A DNA stretch of 64,000 nt from an uncultured Ulvibacter sp. GTDB lineage: Bacteria > Bacteroidota > Bacteroidia > Flavobacteriales > Flavobacteriaceae. The position numbers were made by a program, and so were the translations under genes. Numbering within the stretch: the first letter of the stretch is position 1; every line of letters starts with the position of its first letter. The stretch spans positions 352,001 through 416,000 of the forward strand of contig CALSSW010000005.1 of NCBI GenBank assembly GCA_943789105.1, read 5' to 3'. A model generated the notes under the pieces. That model was not told the origin of the DNA, did no database searches, and was given only the letters and a program-made list of their open reading frames with translations. This document shows, piece after piece, positions 61,515 through 64,000 of the stretch.

Positions 61515-64000
61515 ATGCGTATATATTTTACAATTACTTTTTTTTTCTGTTTTTGCACTACAACAATTATTTCGCAAGAGCTACCGCCAATAACAAATTA
61601 TTCTACAGAGGTATACAGGGCAGGAACCCAAAATTGGTCCATAACAGAGTCTTCAGATGATTTTATATATATAGCTAACAATGAGGGACTTCTAGAGTAC
61701 AATGGCTCTTATTGGTTGTTGCACCCATCTCCTAATAATACAATTATTCGTTCTGTTTGTGCAGTAGGAAATAAAATATATAGTGGTAGTTACATGGAAT
61801 TTGGTTACTGGGAGCAAGGTCCAGATGGTATACAAAAATACAACTCACTTACTACAACATTAGGCTTAAATCTTATTGAAGATGAACAGTTTTGGAGCAT
61901 CACTCCATATAACAAATGGATTTTGTTTCAATCTTTGAGCAGAATATATATATACAACACAGAGGATAGCTCTATTAAAGTCATTGACTCAGATAATATC
62001 ATACAAAAGCTATTCAATGTGAATCAAGAAATCTATTTTTTTGAAATTGAAAAAGGATTGTTTACCATAGAAAATGGAACTAAAAAGAAATTATTTGATA
62101 CCAAAGATTTCAATAATGATATTGTTGTTCAAATTTTGTCTATAAACAATAAAACCCTTGTCGTTACTCAAAATAGCGGTTTGTTTTCTTTGGATATTAA
62201 TAGCGTTAGGCCTTGGCCAATCTCTGTGGCCAAGGATATAAAGCAGGCAAGTATATATACAGCCCTGGCCCTTAGAGACGGTACCATTTTACTTGGAACG
62301 ATAGGTAGCGGTATTATTCATCTCTCTGCCCAGGGAGAGCAACTCTTTAATATCAATAGATTTAATGGTCTTGGAGACAACACCGCTTTGTCTCTTTATG
62401 AGGATCACAATAGCAATCTATGGGTTGGCCTAGACAATGGTTTAGATTGCGTAAATATTAAATCTCCGTATTTAAATTATACAGATAGGAGAGGTACCCT
62501 TGGTACCACCTACGCTTCTATTATTTTTGAAAATAAACTCTATTTAGGAACAAATCAAGGACTTTTCTACAAGCCTTTAAATACTGATATGGCTTTTAAG
62601 TTAATTCGTGGAACCGAGGGACAGGTTTGGTGTCTTGAGCAGATTAATAACACCTTATTTTGTGGCCATAACAGTGGTACCTTTCAAATAAAAGGCTCTA
62701 CCGCCAAACTTATAGCTAATGAAATGGGAACTTGGTCTATTAAACCAATCCCTGGTGAAAATAAAGACCTCTTAATACAGGGAAATTATAATGGTTTAAA
62801 CATACTTGAGAAAAAAAATGGTACTTGGGGTTTTACTAATAAAATTGAAGGCTTTGATATTTCTTCAAGATATTTCGAGTTTTCTTCTGACACTACTATT
62901 TTGGTAAGTCACGAGTATAAAGGTGTCTATTCATTAGATGTTGGCAAAAAATACACAAAAGTAAACAAGATTAAAAAACACACTTCTGTAACTAAGGGCT
63001 CAAATTCCAGCATAGCAAAATTTTATGATCGCCTATTATATGCAAACGAGCAAGGTGTTTTTGTTTTAGATCCTAAAACTGATACTTTTTTTAGGGAGGA
63101 GCGATTGAGTACTATCTTTTCTAAAGACTCATACGTCTCTGGTAAGTTAGAAACCAATGTTGAAGAAATGTTATGGTTTTTTACCAAAGACGGTATTACT
63201 TATATAACCAAAGAACCCTTTACAGATTCTTATATCATTAAAACAATGCAGATTCCAATTTCACTTCGTAAACAAAAGAAGGGTTTTGAAAACATTTCAA
63301 GGATAAGTGCTAAGCAATTTCTATTTGGGACTTCAAATGGATATTTTTTAATTAACACTAAAGATACATTGGAGAAGCGGTACGATGTTTATTTAAATGC
63401 TGTCTATGTTGGCGAGTCTAGACAAGATGCCGAGCTAATTAATAAAGATCAGACACTATTTAAAGCTTATGAGAATTGTATTGTGTTCAAATATTCTGTT
63501 CCTGAGTATGATACATATAAAATTTCAGAATTTCAATACCTTCTAGAAAGTGATTCAAATACCTCCTGGAGTGAATGGAGTACAAGCGCTACTGTGTCTT
63601 TTGATAATTTGAGTTATGGAGATTATACCTTTCGTTTAAAGGCACGAGTAAATAATACTTTGCAAGAAAGTGAGGCTCAGTACTCTTTTACTATAGAAAG
63701 ACCTTGGTACTTCTCTACAGTCTTAATTTGTTTGTATATAGTGGCATTTATTTTCTTTTTTATTTTTGTAAATGCTTGGTATAAAAGAGGCTATAGGTTA
63801 GAAAAAAATAGAATTCTAGAAAAAAGTAGTAGAGAGATTGCTTTAAAAGAGCTTGAGTCTCAAAAAGAAATCATACAATTAAAGAACGAAAAACTACAAC
63901 AAGAAATTGATGCTAGAAATAGAGAATTGGCTGTTTCTACTATGAGTATGATTAAAAAGAACAATGTGCTAAATGATTTTAAAGGAGAGCTTTTGAAATT
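61515..64000 (+). CDS. Reg_prop/Y_Y_Y sensor-regulator, C-terminus beyond window
   Basis: 828 codons are visible, all open, and the gene runs off the right edge. Signal peptide (MRIYFTITFFFCFCTTTIIS), then a two-component-regulator-type beta-propeller; NSNLWVGLDNGLDCVNI (about 300-315) is a clear Reg_prop blade. A Y_Y_Y (triple tyrosine) domain spans about 640-720 (YTFRLKARVNN), then a membrane helix at about 735-757 and a cytoplasmic coiled coil (KRGYRLEKNRILEKSSREI). In Bacteroidota such proteins usually end in a LuxR-type HTH and sit beside SusC/SusD-type or two-component genes; here the HTH is not visible. It is likely a periplasmic ligand sensor controlling genes to the right of the window. 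Confidence 0.85.
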   Translation, partial: MRIYFTITFFFCFCTTTIISQELPPITNYSTEVYRAGTQNWSITESSDDFIYIANNEGLLEYNGSYWLLHPSPNNTIIRSVCAVGNKIYSGSYMEFGYWEQGPDGIQKYNSLTTTLGLNLIEDEQFWSITPYNKWILFQSLSRIYIYNTEDSSIKVIDSDNIIQKLFNVNQEIYFFEIEKGLFTIENGTKKKLFDTKDFNNDIVVQILSINNKTLVVTQNSGLFSLDINSVRPWPISVAKDIKQASIYTALALRDGTILLGTIGSGIIHLSAQGEQLFNINRFNGLGDNTALSLYEDHNSNLWVGLDNGLDCVNIKSPYLNYTDRRGTLGTTYASIIFENKLYLGTNQGLFYKPLNTDMAFKLIRGTEGQVWCLEQINNTLFCGHNSGTFQIKGSTAKLIANEMGTWSIKPIPGENKDLLIQGNYNGLNILEKKNGTWGFTNKIEGFDISSRYFEFSSDTTILVSHEYKGVYSLDVGKKYTKVNKIKKHTSVTKGSNSSIAKFYDRLLYANEQGVFVLDPKTDTFFREERLSTIFSKDSYVSGKLETNVEEMLWFFTKDGITYITKEPFTDSYIIKTMQIPISLRKQKKGFENISRISAKQFLFGTSNGYFLINTKDTLEKRYDVYLNAVYVGESRQDAELINKDQTLFKAYENCIVFKYSVPEYDTYKISEFQYLLESDSNTSWSEWSTSATVSFDNLSYGDYTFRLKARVNNTLQESEAQYSFTIERPWYFSTVLICLYIVAFIFFFIFVNAWYKRGYRLEKNRILEKSSREIALKELESQKEIIQLKNEKLQQEIDARNRELAVSTMSMIKKNNVLNDFKGELLK

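Noticed and set aside
1-64000. CRISPR arrays, tRNA/rRNA genes, prophage or integrase
   Set aside because: I found no regularly spaced repeats, cloverleaf-like sequences, integrase or phage structural genes by reading; a tRNAscan or CRISPR finder was not available to me.

Overview
The window looks like a chromosomal segment of a marine-type member of the Flavobacteriaceae (phylum Bacteroidota). Support: low GC, a type IX secretion (type B sorting) C-terminus, promoter boxes of the Bacteroidota form TAnnTTTG, very few Shine-Dalgarno sequences, flavobacterial marker families (DUF5606, DUF1015, DUF4331, LETM1-like protein, PRiA4_ORF3 protein), and the familiar flavobacterial gene orders oxidoreductase/3-hydroxybutyryl-CoA dehydrogenase/DUF1015/YggS/exonuclease and ruvX/def/DUF5606. 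I see no tRNA, rRNA, CRISPR array, insertion sequence or prophage.

Layout. 0-5.4 kb: a minus-strand run (N-terminus of a probable ion channel at the edge, exonuclease-GIY-YIG fusion, YggS, DUF1015, 3-hydroxybutyryl-CoA dehydrogenase, Gfo/Idh/MocA oxidoreductase). 5.5-17.7 kb: housekeeping genes (uvrB, dapD, ruvX, def, holA), a T9SS-exported repeat protein, an OmpA lipoprotein, a glycosyltransferase and a LETM1-like protein. 17.8-20.6 kb: a three-gene export operon in which the DUF4331 fold seems split over two proteins, followed by a TPR lipoprotein. 21.0-28.8 kb: a compact beta-glucan operon with a large GH94/GH149-type phosphorylase, a clan GH-A hydrolase, a GH30 lipoprotein and a GPH sugar:cation symporter, plus the decayed stub of a further lipoprotein gene. 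28.9-33.1 kb: nucleoid-associated protein, PRiA4_ORF3 protein, heme A synthase and a tRNA nucleotidyltransferase-like protein.

33.1-41.9 kb is a cell-envelope glycan locus: Sua5/YrdC, FkbM methyltransferase, four GT2/GT1 glycosyltransferases, a tandem-duplicated two-domain GT2, a GT9 heptosyltransferase-like enzyme and a Kdo-kinase-like protein. Four genes between 33.1 and 37.3 kb carry seven single-base frameshifts. 41.9-52.6 kb: ABC exporter, SDR, nitronate monooxygenase-like enzyme, LptF/G permease, LolA, FtsK, diacylglycerol kinase, Tpx and NhaC. 52.7-54.6 kb: a divergent methionine gamma-lyase-type gene and Lrp/AsnC regulator, each with one frameshift. 54.7-64 kb: lpdA, FMN reductase, pabB, tilS, a DsbD-like thiol reductase, and a Reg_prop/Y_Y_Y sensor-regulator that runs off the right edge.

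The most interesting items are the beta-glucan phosphorolysis operon with its gene remnant, the split DUF4331 pair, the fused tandem GT2, and the regional clustering of frameshifts, which is either real decay of surface-glycan genes or a sequence-quality problem that needs raw reads to settle.
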